Below are positions 21,301 to 29,703 of a DNA stretch of 64,000 bases, one piece after another. The notes beneath the pieces were generated by a model, which was given only the letters and a program-made list of their open reading frames with translations, was not told the DNA's origin and ran no database searches. The translations under genes were made by a program, and so were the position numbers. The stretch spans positions 2,108,001 through 2,172,000 of the forward strand of contig NC_018227.2 in the NCBI RefSeq assembly GCF_000304355.2, in the 5' to 3' direction. Numbering within the stretch: position 1 is the stretch's first letter; each line of letters begins with the position of its first letter. The DNA comes from Methanoculleus bourgensis MS2. Lineage in GTDB: Archaea > Halobacteriota > Methanomicrobia > Methanomicrobiales > Methanoculleaceae.

Positions 21301-21899
21301 CCCGGCAACCGAACTTCGCGTCCTCCCGCATGCTTCCGCGTGCGGCCGGCGATCCGCACCAGGACCCGCACGATAAGGTGAAATGCTCCAGTAGGGACGG
21401 CGATGCACGGATCCGGGGCCTGATCATCCACGAGGTCTTCCGGGGGCGCGACCCGGCGGCGGTGCTGCGGCGCTACGGGATCGACGACGCCGGGCTGGCC
21501 CGGGAGTACGCCCGGCTCTACGAGGAGTTCCGGAGGTCGCCGATGGTGCAGGGCGCCAGGAGCGATTACTGCGAGGTGCCGTTCCGGGCAAGGGTCGGCG
21601 GGGTGGTCTTTACCGGGTTCATCGACAGGCTCCTGCAGCGGCCGGATGGCACCTGGATCCTCGTCGACTACAAGACGGGCCGGGTGGACGAGGGGAACCT
21701 CCCGGCGAAGATTCAGGAGCATGCCCTCCAGATGGCGGTCTACCGCCGGGCAGCGGAGGGGATCCTGGGCGAGCCGGTCCGGGCATACCTCTACTTCACC
21801 GATACCGGCCGCTTTGTCGAGGCGCCGGCTGATGACGACGGGGTCGTTGATGCGCTCCGGGAGGCGGTCAGCGGGATCGAGGGTCGCCCGGCGGGGTGA
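18378..21899 (+). CDS. AddA-like UvrD/RecB helicase-nuclease carrying an in-frame repeat
   Basis: 1173 residues of a superfamily 1A helicase with a C-terminal RecB nuclease. Motifs: GAGTGKTH (Walker A), LTFTEKAAQQM (Ia), DEFQDTDPAQ (II), VGDPKQSIYLFR (III), LDVNFRSTPEV (IV), VMTVHASKGLEFPVVVV (V), and LTRARDHLIL (VI). The nuclease part has RGLIIHEVFRG, GFIDRLL and LVDYKTG (about residue 1096). ATG at 18378 follows a ggggagggg site; the in-frame start at 18312 lies deep inside addB. Residues 949-1005 are encoded by a dispersed repeat inserted between YSVSEIEGFLRG and DARIRGLIIHE. The frame stays open, but part of the linker region before the nuclease domain appears replaced. Whether the protein is active is unknown. 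Confidence 0.85.
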   Translation: MGLTDRQRRAALDHGTSKCVTAGAGTGKTHVLVRKYVDLIESGEGGGVAGILALTFTEKAAQQMRERVRDALAEKSGPEWDAVRDDLLSANISTFHAFCARVLREFPLEAGVEPGFSVLDEREARRLREEAMDDLIHGEPPEACRDALVCTLRAIGAYELKNYLIRLYEKRAAAEEFFAALEQDEGAVIAAWQEILRQRKEEVVQDFLSAARPSIAVLADCAARYPGDADPAMAYLRAIEPYLPSLAPERPGDEACRAVAAVAAINDDRRFTARMGRKGNWDERDLDAVREAYRTLHDLTKPRAGTFGLSIDPDDAFTRATLDFLHSLGTVFSVFAEAVDAAKARRGALDFSDLILFTRRLFRDRDDIVETHFRSRFAFVLVDEFQDTDPAQAAIIAAILGGLAAERGKLFVVGDPKQSIYLFRDADVTQFKRTRDVIEERLGGEEVRLDVNFRSTPEVVGFVNYIFAALMAGSARPWEFAYEPLRASRTSDAGSVEILLCPKTEPRDAGRRASAEAVARKVQRMVEAGEKPIVRDGDRRPAGYGDIAILLERRTNLIYYEWALRRYGIPYHVYAGLGFYRRQEVYDLYNILRILENERDDVALYGALRSPYFGISDARLFAVADSGPRSAALLERLRRFAAGAPESDVAAAAALLASWKGVARRLRPAELLNRIVTESSVYAVYGGMPEGEQIIANVEKLIGIVRDLQEGGSSLGEVVGELELCIDGEEREGEAQPDLASSEAVAVMTVHASKGLEFPVVVVPDLSELPLPDTSTIIVEEGLRLGVRIANPENDHERENTPILAVLKEEAREKDEAERKRLFYVALTRARDHLILCGVLPDGVPESVAACRTRTDWLACCLGLCEDVYAAGGVEVLPPGEDRPLRIGVCTAPDAIPAEVRTAAPVLLTVPEDISPASERPLPPAALPAEEHVYSVSEIEGFLRGQGGSGSLHLILPCDGYVTRRREEREGDDTTRQPNFASSRMLPRAAGDPHQDPHDKVKCSSRDGDARIRGLIIHEVFRGRDPAAVLRRYGIDDAGLAREYARLYEEFRRSPMVQGARSDYCEVPFRARVGGVVFTGFIDRLLQRPDGTWILVDYKTGRVDEGNLPAKIQEHALQMAVYRRAAEGILGEPVRAYLYFTDTGRFVEAPADDDGVVDALREAVSGIEGRPAG
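21224..21390. repeat. Dispersed repeat copy inserted in the addA reading frame
   Basis: The left end tggatcattgcatctaa (21224) and the right end aaggtgaaatgctcca (to 21390) are imperfect inverted repeats and match the ends of copies 2 and 3. Between them lie tcacgcgaagacgcgaag and a later inverted partner cttcgcgtcctcccgc, then the ggccggcgatc and ccaggacccgcacga blocks typical of right ends. The G/C core and the ccaccacggtccac box are missing, so this is a short 167-bp form. It has no stop codon in the addA frame. Confidence 0.75.
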
Positions 21900-22297
21900 A
21901 GAGTCACCACGGTCCACTGCCCGGGGACAGGGGTTTCGTGGGTCGTGCCTCGTGCGGGGAGGGGAGAACCCCTCCCCGGTCCCCACCCCCCAGGGTGATG
22001 TCCACCACGGTCCACAGTACGGGTGAGCCTAGTGCCGAGTCAATCATTCAACGTCGGATATGGGCGTGCTCGTGCTTGTTGTCATCTTCAACGTAGAGAT
22101 CTCCCGTCTCTCTTCGCGTCTTCGCGGCTTCGCGTGAGACTTCGGTACTCTCTAGTACCCCTCACGCGAAGCCGCGAAGGGCGCGAAGGGGCGTTGCAGG
22201 GGATTATACCGAACATCGCGCTCTCCCGCGTGAGACCAGAGTGCCCATCCTGGCACGTTCCAAAAATCTCTAAAATAAGATGACACGATGCACTATT
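21900..22297. repeat. Composite dispersed repeat after addA
   Basis: It begins at the addA stop with caccacggtccactgcccgg (21904), runs through the hairpin ggggaggggagaacccctcc (about 21957) and a second box ccaccacggtccac (about 22001), and then the long hairpin at 22112-22188. It ends with a right end aaaataagatgacacgatgc, followed by acta (about 22297). Bases 22298-22435 show neither a gene nor a clear repeat. Confidence 0.7.
22112..22188. repeat. Long near-perfect hairpin inside the repeat
   Basis: The left arm starts cttcgcgtcttcgcggcttc and the right arm ends gccgcgaagggcgcgaag. They pair over about 27 bases with one small bulge. The loop itself contains ggtac and gtacc, which can form an inner stem. 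The same cgcgaag/cttcgcg words recur in other repeat copies, including the one inside addA. Confidence 0.8.
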
Positions 22298-22459
22298 GCG
22301 ACAATTCGTCGTTGACATGACACTAGGGAACTCCGGACCCGACACCTACCCCGCCGGGGTGGGGACGAGCACCTGGACCCAAACAGGGGGTCAACAGAGT
22401 CTGATAATCCGGAATCGGTGTAGTAGTTCCCGGCGCTCAGGTTCCACCACGCCGTTGGC

Positions 22460-22905
22460 ATGCTTTTCCCCGGGTATCGCCTCGCACTGCCCCCGCCCCC
22501 GAGGGGCGGGGGAGGAGGCCGCAGGCCGGGCGGGGTGGGGATTTCGACGTACCGCCTTGTGCGGAGGGCGCGCCCCCTCCCCGGACCCCTCCCCCCGGGG
22601 CGATAGCCACCACGGTCCACAGTACGGGCCGAGCCGGGGGATACTCCGCGTTCACCAGAACCGACATGGGGTTCAACAGAGCTTGAACCTCGCCGATAAC
22701 CAGCCAGGAACGCATTGCACCCACGTGGTAAGTTCGCGCCAATGGGGGAGACCCCCTCCCCGGGTCTCCCCACCCCGGTGTGATAGCCATCACGGTCCAC
22801 TGTCTGGGTCGAGCCCGGGTACCCCATCGTCACCTTCGCGTCTTCGCGTGAGAGACCGGCGATCACTCCTACGCATCCTCAAGTTAAGATGAAATGGCCT
22901 ACTAT
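22460..22905. repeat. Two tandem dispersed-repeat cores upstream of the cadA-like gene end
   Basis: Core one: ggaggaggccgcaggccggg (about 22510), a C-rich hairpin, and the box ccaccacggtccac at about 22608. Core two: tcgcgccaatgggggagacc (about 22735) and the variant box ccatcacggtccac at about 22787. A right end aagttaagatgaaatggcct follows, then actat (to about 22905). Core two is closely related to the copy at 34.2 kb, so subfamilies exist. Confidence 0.68.
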
Positions 22906-22970
22906 TGCATCTCCTTTGCGACAACGCGAGCGATCGAACCGCCGCCTCCACGTCCCGCCAAAACCTGCGC

Positions 22971-24893
22971 TCACTCGCCGCCCGGCCGGCCAATCCTGAG
23001 TGCGTTTGCGATGACCGCAAGGGAGAGCCCCATATCCCCGAACGCCACCGCCATCCAGAGGGTGACCAGGCCCACGACGGCGAGGGCGGCGATGCCGAGT
23101 TTCACAACGACCGCGGTGGCGACGTTCTGCCGCACGACCGAGACAGTCTTCTCGGAGAGGGCCACGAGGTAGGCTACCCTGGAGATGTCGTCCTCCATCA
23201 CGACGATATCGGCCGCCTCGATCGCGATATCAGACCCGATAGCCCCCATCGCGACCCCGACGTTCGCGCGGGCCAGCGCCGGTGCGTCATTCACGCCGTC
23301 GCCGACCATCACCACCTGGCCGTAGCGCTCCATCAGCTGCTCGACCATCGCGACCTTATCCTCAGGGAGGAGCCCGGCATGGCACTCGTCGATACCGATG
23401 CGGCGGGCAACCGCCTCCCCGACACGCTCGTTGTCCCCGGTGAGCATCACCGTCCTGATCCCCCGCGCCTCCAGGTCAGCCACCGTCTCCCGGGCATCCT
23501 CCTTGATGACGTCGGAGAGGGCAAGAAGCCCGATGACCGCCGATTCGGTACCGGCGAGGATGACGGTCTTTCCCTCCCCCTCCAGGCGGTCGTACTCCGC
23601 CCGCCACGCACCGCCGCCGACATCGGGGAAGAGCGACTCGTTCCCGAGGAGGTAGCGTGTATCCCCGATCCGCCCCTGGACACCCCTGCCGGTGACCGAC
23701 GCAAACTCCTCCACGTCCCGGAGGGGGACTCCCTCCTCCCCGGCACGCCGCAGGACCGCCTCCGCGATCGGGTGGCCGGAGCGTGCCTCAAGCGATGCGG
23801 CGACCGCGAGCACCTCGGCCGCCGGCACCCCGAAGGAGATGACGTCGTCGACCTCGAGCCTCCCGGTCGTGAGGGTCCCGGTCTTGTCAAAGACGATCAC
23901 CCGGGCAAGCCCCACGGCCTCGAGAGCATCCCGGCCCTTGATGAGCACACCGTTATGCGCCGCGGTCGTGATCCCCGAGACCATCGAGACCGGGGTGGAT
24001 ATCGCAAGCGCGCAGGGGCAGGAGATAACGAGCAGGATCAGCGCCCGGTAGAAGGCCTCGAGGAACGGAACGCCGAAGACGAGCGGCGGGACCACGACGA
24101 GGAGCCCGGCGACGAGGATGACCGCCGGGGTGTAGTAGCGAGCGAACCGCTCGATGAAGGCCTCGGTGGGGGAGGTGTGGGCCTGAGCCTCAGCGACCAG
24201 GGCCACGACCCGGGATATGGTGCTCGCCTCTTCAGGCTTTGTCACCCCAATCTCCAGGTAGCCGTCCATGTTCCGGGTCCCGGCGTAGACCTCGTCCCCG
24301 ACACCCTTTGCCACCGGGACGCTCTCTCCGGTGATCGGGGCCTGGTCGACCGACGACTCGCCGAGCGTGACGACGCCGTCCAGCGGGATCGCATCACCCG
24401 GCCTTGCGAGCACGGTCTCGCCGACCCGAACGTCGCCGACTGGGACGACCACTTCCCCGTCGTCCCGCCTGACCCGGGCCGTCTGCGGCGCGATATCGAG
24501 GAGCGACGCGATCGAGCGATGCGCCCGCCCGGCCGCATACTCCTCCAGGAACTCGGCGATGGCGTAGAGGTAGAGCACAGCCGCACCCTCGGCCGGGTTT
24601 GCGGTCAGGAACGCGCCCGCCGCCGCGATCGTGATGAGCACGGCGATGTTGAACCTGAACCGGATGAGCGCGAGGAGTCCGGCCTTCAGGACGTCGTGGC
24701 CTGATATGACCGCAGCAGCGAGGAGGAGAATCGTCCCGGCGAGGGGGTAGGGGGTGAAGTACTCAACGTATATCCCCGCAACCAGGAGGAGGGCTCCTAC
24801 CGCGAAGACCGCGATCTCCCGGCGGCCGGCGACCGGCCGGTGGATCTCGCAGACCCCGGCCCGGCAGCGCGGGCACTCCTCATGCCCGGGCAT
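22971..24893 (-). CDS. Zinc/cadmium/lead-type P1B-2 ATPase (CadA/ZntA-like)
   Basis: A 640-residue heavy-metal export ATPase. The N-terminus has a short Cys/His cluster (ECPRCRAGVCEIH) rather than a full HMA domain. Hydrophobic helices follow, then the actuator ITGESVPVAK, the membrane metal site SCPCALAIS, DKTGTLTTG, SGHPIAEAV, and GDGVNDAPALA. The last helix contains GDMGLSLAVIANALR, whose Asp is typical of the Zn/Cd/Pb group. It should pump divalent soft metals out of the cytosol. ATG at 24893 is the natural start. It is transcribed alone, opposite to its neighbours. Confidence 0.92.
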   Translation of the reverse strand: MPGHEECPRCRAGVCEIHRPVAGRREIAVFAVGALLLVAGIYVEYFTPYPLAGTILLLAAAVISGHDVLKAGLLALIRFRFNIAVLITIAAAGAFLTANPAEGAAVLYLYAIAEFLEEYAAGRAHRSIASLLDIAPQTARVRRDDGEVVVPVGDVRVGETVLARPGDAIPLDGVVTLGESSVDQAPITGESVPVAKGVGDEVYAGTRNMDGYLEIGVTKPEEASTISRVVALVAEAQAHTSPTEAFIERFARYYTPAVILVAGLLVVVPPLVFGVPFLEAFYRALILLVISCPCALAISTPVSMVSGITTAAHNGVLIKGRDALEAVGLARVIVFDKTGTLTTGRLEVDDVISFGVPAAEVLAVAASLEARSGHPIAEAVLRRAGEEGVPLRDVEEFASVTGRGVQGRIGDTRYLLGNESLFPDVGGGAWRAEYDRLEGEGKTVILAGTESAVIGLLALSDVIKEDARETVADLEARGIRTVMLTGDNERVGEAVARRIGIDECHAGLLPEDKVAMVEQLMERYGQVVMVGDGVNDAPALARANVGVAMGAIGSDIAIEAADIVVMEDDISRVAYLVALSEKTVSVVRQNVATAVVVKLGIAALAVVGLVTLWMAVAFGDMGLSLAVIANALRIGRPGGE

Positions 24894-25165
24894 GGCAGGT
24901 CTCCAGGCGGGCAGCAGTCCATCGGGTGTAGGTCTTCGTCATAGATATACGGAATTTTGGCTCCGTGCAACTTAAGGATAGTGCCGATCCCCAGGAGTAC
25001 CCCCTGGTCTGCTTCCGGTGGAATCCAACCGAAAACCTGAAATCCGGGTAAGGGTACCTTACCTCCGAGCAGAAACATTATCGTGCGATCGTACTAACTG
25101 ATTGACGAGATTACTCCATACGCAGAGTGCCCCGGTGCCGGCCGGAGACGCGGGATATATGCAGG
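24894..25165. other. Divergent intergenic region between the cadA-like and multi-PAS genes
   Basis: About 270 bases with no clear gene. On the minus strand a TATA-like word (cgtatatctatg, about 24939-24950) lies some 50 bases before the cadA-like start. In the same minus-strand stretch, starting at about 24921, an ATG in another frame would encode a Cys/Pro-rich peptide (MDCCPPGDLPCPG). It overlaps the cadA-like start and could be chance or a metal-responsive leader. Confidence 0.35.
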
Positions 25166-28081
25166 ATGCCTGATTTTTATGATCCCCGCTCCCGCCTCCC
25201 CTCCCTGCAGGACCAGACCCGCATGCCCACACCAGATTTCTCTACAACGCCTCTCGGTGACGAATCAGGAGTACCCGCGGAGCTCGCCGACGAGACGGTC
25301 CCCTACGGCATCTGGATCTGCGGGCCTGACGGCGGGGTGCTCTACCTCTCAGACTCCTACCTCGACCTTGCCGGGATGACGCTTGAGGAGTGCCGGGGCA
25401 CCGGATGGGCGAGCAACATCCATCCGGAGGAGAGGGCCGCGGCGCTTGCCGCATGGGAACACACTGTCGCGACCGGGGAGACCTGGAGCCGCGACTACCG
25501 CATCCTCGGGTCGGACGGGGAGTACCATACCATCGCGAGCAGGGGCGTCCCTATCCGGGATGTCGCCGGGCAGGTCATCCTCTGGGCCGGGATCAACCTC
25601 GATATTACCGGCCGGGAGAGGCTGCAGGGACTGGTGAAGGAGTTTCGGACGCTGTATGCGATCTCCCGGCTGATCGGGGAGGGCGACGCCGGCGTTGAGG
25701 AGGTCTTCCGCCGAACGGCCGACCTCCTGCCCGGCGGGTTTCAGAACCCCGGTCGGGTATCGATACGGGTCGTGCCCGGGACCGCGGCGCCCGGCGGTGG
25801 GAGGATCACCGTCCCGATCATCGCCGGGAGGAGGACGGTCGGACACCTCGTCGTGGAGACTGACAACCCCGTCCGGCAGCAGGAGCGCGATCTTGTCGCC
25901 GCGGCCGCCGCGATGCTCGGAGCCGCCGTCGGGCAGGCGGAGGCAAACGCGGCGACGACAGCCTCCGAACGGCAGTACCGCCTCCTCTTCGACCAGATGC
26001 TCGACGTCGGGCTGCTGCTCGAGGTCATCCGTGGGGGTTCCGGGGAACCTGCCGGGTTCCGGGTCATCCAGATCAACCGCAAGGCTGAAGAGGCTCTCGG
26101 GCGCCGGAGGGATGAGGTTGCCGGGGAAGACCTCGTCACGGCTGTCCCGTCGGTCGGTCCTGTTACGCTCGACCTCTGCCGGGGGGTTGCGCGGACCGGG
26201 ACGCCGGTGCACCGCGAGGTCTACAGCCCGGATGTCGACGCCTATTACGAGCTGAGGGCATACCGGCCCGAGTACGACCGGCTCGTCGTCATCATAAACG
26301 ATATCACGGACCGGCGGCGGGCGGAAGAGAAACTCCGGATGCAGCGAAGTGATCTGGACAACCGGGTTCGGGAACTTGCGACCCTCTACGCCATGACCGG
26401 TATCGTCGAGCGGCCCGGGATAACACTCGATGCAATCCTCCAGGAGGTCGCCACCGTCCTCCCCGCCGGCTGGCTTCACCCTGAGGATGCTGTCGCCCGG
26501 ATCACTCTCGACGACCGGGAGTATCTCTCGGCTGGGTTCTGCGAGACCTCCTGGCGGCAGGAAAGCCCGATCATCGTCCACGGCCGGACCGCCGGGAGGG
26601 TGGAGGTCTGCTACCTCCATGAGCATCCCCGGGCGGATGAGGGGTCGTTCCTCACCGAAGAGCGCTCCCTGATCGATACCGTCGCCGAGAGGCTCGGCCG
26701 GACTATTGAGCGGATGCGGGCAGACGAGGGGCTCCGGAGGAGCGAGGAGAAGTACCGCCTCCTCTTTGAGCAGATGCTTGAGAGTTACACCCTCTATGAG
26801 GTTGTCCGGGACAATGAGGGCAGTCCCGTCGACTACCGGCTCCTCGAACTGAACGAGAAAGCGGCAGATCTCTTCGGCCGCAGCCGGGAGGAACTGGTCG
26901 GGCGGCGGCTCTTTGATGTCTTCCCGGCGATCCGCGAGGGGGCCGGCGCCCTCTACGGGGAGGTCGCGGAGACGGGTGTCCCGGTGCAGCGACGGCTGCA
27001 GGAGCCGGGGAGCGGGCGGTGGTATGAGCTGCACATCTACCAGCCGCAGCCCGGGCGGCTGGCTGTCATCGGCCAGGATATCACCGAGCAGAAGAAGGCT
27101 GAACGCGCTCTCCGGGAGAGCGAGGAGAGGTTCCGCGGCATCTTTGAGCAGGCCGGGGCCGGGATCGCGCTCATCGATCCCGGAGGAAGGATCACGGAGA
27201 CAAACCCGGCGTTTGTGCGGATGTTCGGCTACGATGAGGATGAACTCCATGCCATGCTGTTCCCGGACCTGATCTTTTCGCCCGACCGGGAGAATGCCGG
27301 GGCTCTCCCCCGGGAGAGCGTCCAGCGGGAGATGCGCTACGTGACGAAGGATGGGAGGACCATCTGGGGGCGGTTGACCACGTCTCTGCTCCACGATCCC
27401 GGGGAGAGAGGTTTTGTCATCGGGATGGTAGAGGATATCACCGACTGGAGGGAGATGCAGAACGCGCTCCGGGAGAGCGAGGAGCGGTTCCGGGAGATCG
27501 CCCAGCGGAGTTTTGACATGATCTACACCTGCTACGCCGACCGGGGGATCACCTACATCTCCCCGGCGGTGATGCGGATCCTTGGGTATACTCCTGAAGA
27601 GATGATCGGCGTGCAGTGCAGAGACTATGTCCTCGATGAGTCCTGGTCTGCCTGGCTGGAGGCCCGGATCCGGGTCGCCCGGGGGGAGCCTGTCGAGGGG
27701 CTCCTCGTAGAACTCCGCCGGAAGGATGGAACGGCCGCCTTTGTGGAGATGAACGAGTCCCCGATCATCGAGAACGGGGAGGTGGTCGGCGTCCAGGTCG
27801 TCGGCAGGGACGTCTCTGACCGGAAGCGCTACGAGGATCTGCGGCTGCAGGCGTTCTACCAGATCGAGCAGAACATCGAGCAGTTTGCGATCCTCGCCGA
27901 CCACATCCGCCTGCCCCTGCAGGTGATCCTCGGTACGGCCGACCTGATTGATGATGGAGGAGCGTCAGCAAAGATCCGCAGGCAGGTGGACCGGATCAAC
28001 GGTATCGTCAAACAGCTCGATGAGGGCTGGGTCGAGTCGCGCAAGATCCGGGAGTTTTTGCGGAGAAACGAACTGGTCTAG
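25166..28081 (+). CDS. Multi-PAS signalling protein lacking a histidine-kinase ATPase domain
   Basis: About 971 residues with at least five PAS domains, recognisable from repeated openings such as SEEKYRLLFEQM, SEERFRGIFEQ and SEERFREIAQR. Two GAF-like or linker segments begin LYAISRLI and LYAMTGIV. The last 80 residues form a helical DHp-like hairpin (ADHIRLPLQVILGTADL), ending SRKIREFLRRNELV. No N-, G1- or G2-box is present, so it cannot be a normal kinase. It may dimerise with, or receive phosphate from, another kinase, or act as a scaffold. The start is uncertain: GTG at 25127 is also in frame. No membrane segment is seen. The neighbouring tnpB element lies just downstream. Confidence 0.82.
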   Translation: MPDFYDPRSRLPSLQDQTRMPTPDFSTTPLGDESGVPAELADETVPYGIWICGPDGGVLYLSDSYLDLAGMTLEECRGTGWASNIHPEERAAALAAWEHTVATGETWSRDYRILGSDGEYHTIASRGVPIRDVAGQVILWAGINLDITGRERLQGLVKEFRTLYAISRLIGEGDAGVEEVFRRTADLLPGGFQNPGRVSIRVVPGTAAPGGGRITVPIIAGRRTVGHLVVETDNPVRQQERDLVAAAAAMLGAAVGQAEANAATTASERQYRLLFDQMLDVGLLLEVIRGGSGEPAGFRVIQINRKAEEALGRRRDEVAGEDLVTAVPSVGPVTLDLCRGVARTGTPVHREVYSPDVDAYYELRAYRPEYDRLVVIINDITDRRRAEEKLRMQRSDLDNRVRELATLYAMTGIVERPGITLDAILQEVATVLPAGWLHPEDAVARITLDDREYLSAGFCETSWRQESPIIVHGRTAGRVEVCYLHEHPRADEGSFLTEERSLIDTVAERLGRTIERMRADEGLRRSEEKYRLLFEQMLESYTLYEVVRDNEGSPVDYRLLELNEKAADLFGRSREELVGRRLFDVFPAIREGAGALYGEVAETGVPVQRRLQEPGSGRWYELHIYQPQPGRLAVIGQDITEQKKAERALRESEERFRGIFEQAGAGIALIDPGGRITETNPAFVRMFGYDEDELHAMLFPDLIFSPDRENAGALPRESVQREMRYVTKDGRTIWGRLTTSLLHDPGERGFVIGMVEDITDWREMQNALRESEERFREIAQRSFDMIYTCYADRGITYISPAVMRILGYTPEEMIGVQCRDYVLDESWSAWLEARIRVARGEPVEGLLVELRRKDGTAAFVEMNESPIIENGEVVGVQVVGRDVSDRKRYEDLRLQAFYQIEQNIEQFAILADHIRLPLQVILGTADLIDDGGASAKIRRQVDRINGIVKQLDEGWVESRKIREFLRRNELV

Positions 28082-28263
28082 CGGTCGATTGTCTCCGGAC
28101 CCCGGGCTCTCAACCGGGCGGGGTCGCTCCCCCCAGGGATTCATCTCGAATGGGCAAGGAGACCCCCTGCGCAAGCGGGGGGAGGAATTGCCCGGGCTAG
28201 CCCCGTACACTTTCGCGCTGCATGGCTATTCTTAATACCAGGTGAGAAACAGAGAATATCCCC

Positions 28264-29688
28264 ATGGCACTGCGGGTCGTCAGCAACTATCTCCGTCTTC
28301 CCAAGAAGACGTTCCAGATTATCGACACGCTCGCATACCATGCCAAGAGCCTGTATAACGTGGGGCTGTACAACGTCCGGCAGCACTCTGCAACGCACCG
28401 CGAGAACCGTGCGATCCTGCAGGGGATCCGTCCGGATCTCACCTCCGGGGTTGAGGTGTTGGTTGGATCCTACCTCCCCTACACGCGAAAGAAAGACTCC
28501 CCCTTCAAAGAGTACAGCACCTATGTGCAGTCAAAAGAGAACGAAAACTACGGGTTGCTGCACAGTGACGCTGCTCAGCAGACGCTGAAGTCGGTCGAAG
28601 AGGCGTATAAGAGTTATTTCGAGTTGCTGGCCCTGTACCGCAACGGGCAGCTCGAATACCGCCCCGGTTCCCCGAAGTACCTCCCCAAAGATGGGCGGTT
28701 CAAGCTGGCGTTCCCCCGGGCACACCTGGCGATCCGGGGCCGGTTTGTCACGCTCGGGATGTCCCACAAGTTCCGGAAACAGCACGGGTTGACGGGCAAG
28801 GAGCTGACGTTCCCGATCCCGCCGTGCATCAAACCGCACCAGATCCGGGAAGTCACGATCCTGCCGGTCAACAACGGAATGGCCTACAAGATTGAGTTTT
28901 GTTACCGTGTTCCTACCCAACCTCACCCCCTTGACCCCGACCAGTACCTTGCCATCGACCTCGGGCTCAACAACTTTGCGACGATGGTTGACACCGCCAC
29001 CGGGGCTGCCGTCATTCTCGACGGTAAGCGTATCAAATCAATTAACCGGTGGTACAACAAAGAGAACGCACGGTTGCAGAGCATCAAGGACAAACAGGGG
29101 ATAGGCGGCATCACGAAGCGGCAGGCACGGTTGCTGAAGCGGCGGGACTGCCAGATCGAGGAGGCGATGAACCGGTGTGTGACCTGGGTCGTGGACTATG
29201 CTCTCCAGCACCGGATCGGGACGGTTGTACTCCCTCGCTGGGATGGGATCAAGGACAAGATCAACCACGGCAAGCGCGGGAACCAGAACTTCGTGCAGAT
29301 TCCGTATCACAAGTTCCGGCGGAAACTGAAGAGCACGTGCGAGCAGTACGGGATCCGGTTCGATGACTCGCACTCCGAGGCATACACCTCGCAGGTCGAT
29401 GCGCTCAACCTCGACCCGATCCGCAAACCACCCTATGGAAGGAAGCGGCGGGTCAAGCGGGGGTTATACCAGAGTGCTCTGGGAACCCTGATCAACGCCG
29501 ATGTCAATGGTGCTCTGAACCATGCACGAAAGGTAGCCGGTGATTCCGTGGTGCCACGGATAATCGGTAGTGGCCGCGTCAACCGGCCGGTGCGAATAAG
29601 GACGACTTTTGAACCGTCACCCTTCGCACAGATTAAAGTGCAACCCTGTGCCCCGCAAGGGGCCCCGGTGGCAAGCCCCCTCCGTTAG
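28264..29688 (+). CDS. tnpB: TnpB RNA-guided endonuclease, rearranged active-site type
   Basis: 474 residues. An N-terminal HTH-like and wedge region precedes the RuvC core. Asp232 in AIDLGLNNFATMVD is RuvC-I, and Asp413 in NADVNGALNHARK is RuvC-III. The usual RuvC-II Glu position reads TVVLPRWDG, without Glu. A Glu instead occurs at 372 in HSEAYTSQVD, as in the TnpB and Fanzor relatives known to have a relocated catalytic Glu. The usual zinc-finger cysteines are absent from the segment between. The conserved NQNFVQIPYHKF is present. The stop codon lies in the loop of the last hairpin of the guide-RNA scaffold. It should cut DNA guided by the RNA from the element's right end. Confidence 0.9.
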   Translation: MALRVVSNYLRLPKKTFQIIDTLAYHAKSLYNVGLYNVRQHSATHRENRAILQGIRPDLTSGVEVLVGSYLPYTRKKDSPFKEYSTYVQSKENENYGLLHSDAAQQTLKSVEEAYKSYFELLALYRNGQLEYRPGSPKYLPKDGRFKLAFPRAHLAIRGRFVTLGMSHKFRKQHGLTGKELTFPIPPCIKPHQIREVTILPVNNGMAYKIEFCYRVPTQPHPLDPDQYLAIDLGLNNFATMVDTATGAAVILDGKRIKSINRWYNKENARLQSIKDKQGIGGITKRQARLLKRRDCQIEEAMNRCVTWVVDYALQHRIGTVVLPRWDGIKDKINHGKRGNQNFVQIPYHKFRRKLKSTCEQYGIRFDDSHSEAYTSQVDALNLDPIRKPPYGRKRRVKRGLYQSALGTLINADVNGALNHARKVAGDSVVPRIIGSGRVNRPVRIRTTFEPSPFAQIKVQPCAPQGAPVASPLR

Positions 29689-29703
29689 GAGGGGGTAGTT
29701 GAC
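29620..29703 (+). ncRNA. Right-end guide RNA (omega RNA) scaffold of the tnpB element
   Basis: Two stable hairpins overlap the tnpB 3' end: gccccgcaaggggc and an 8-bp stem around gtta (ccccctccgttaggaggggg), ending tagttgac. In TnpB systems this end is transcribed with tnpB and the adjoining host sequence acts as guide. Here the guide would begin at about 29704 with gagcacactcagctatct. The 5' limit of the RNA cannot be set from sequence. Confidence 0.6.

Larger units (their letters stand above)
28143..29703 (+). mobile_element. IS200/IS605-group element with tnpB only (IS1341 type)
   Basis: A lone tnpB gene bounded by hairpin ends. The left side holds a hairpin (ccccctgcgcaagcgggggg, about 28163-28182) and the right side the stem ccccctccgttaggaggggg, followed by tagttgac, the usual right-end form of this group. 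There is no tnpA in the window, so the copy is probably immobile unless helped in trans. The exact left boundary is uncertain. Confidence 0.7.

Noticed and set aside
21900-22905. Considered the repeat cluster as a CRISPR or rRNA-like region
   Set aside because: Repeats are long, variable and unequally spaced. No rRNA consensus words are present.
22905-24704. Long open frame opposite the cadA-like ATPase
   Set aside because: Same cause: strong third-position GC bias in the real gene opens the opposite strand. The product is rich in Arg, Asp and Pro with no fold signals.
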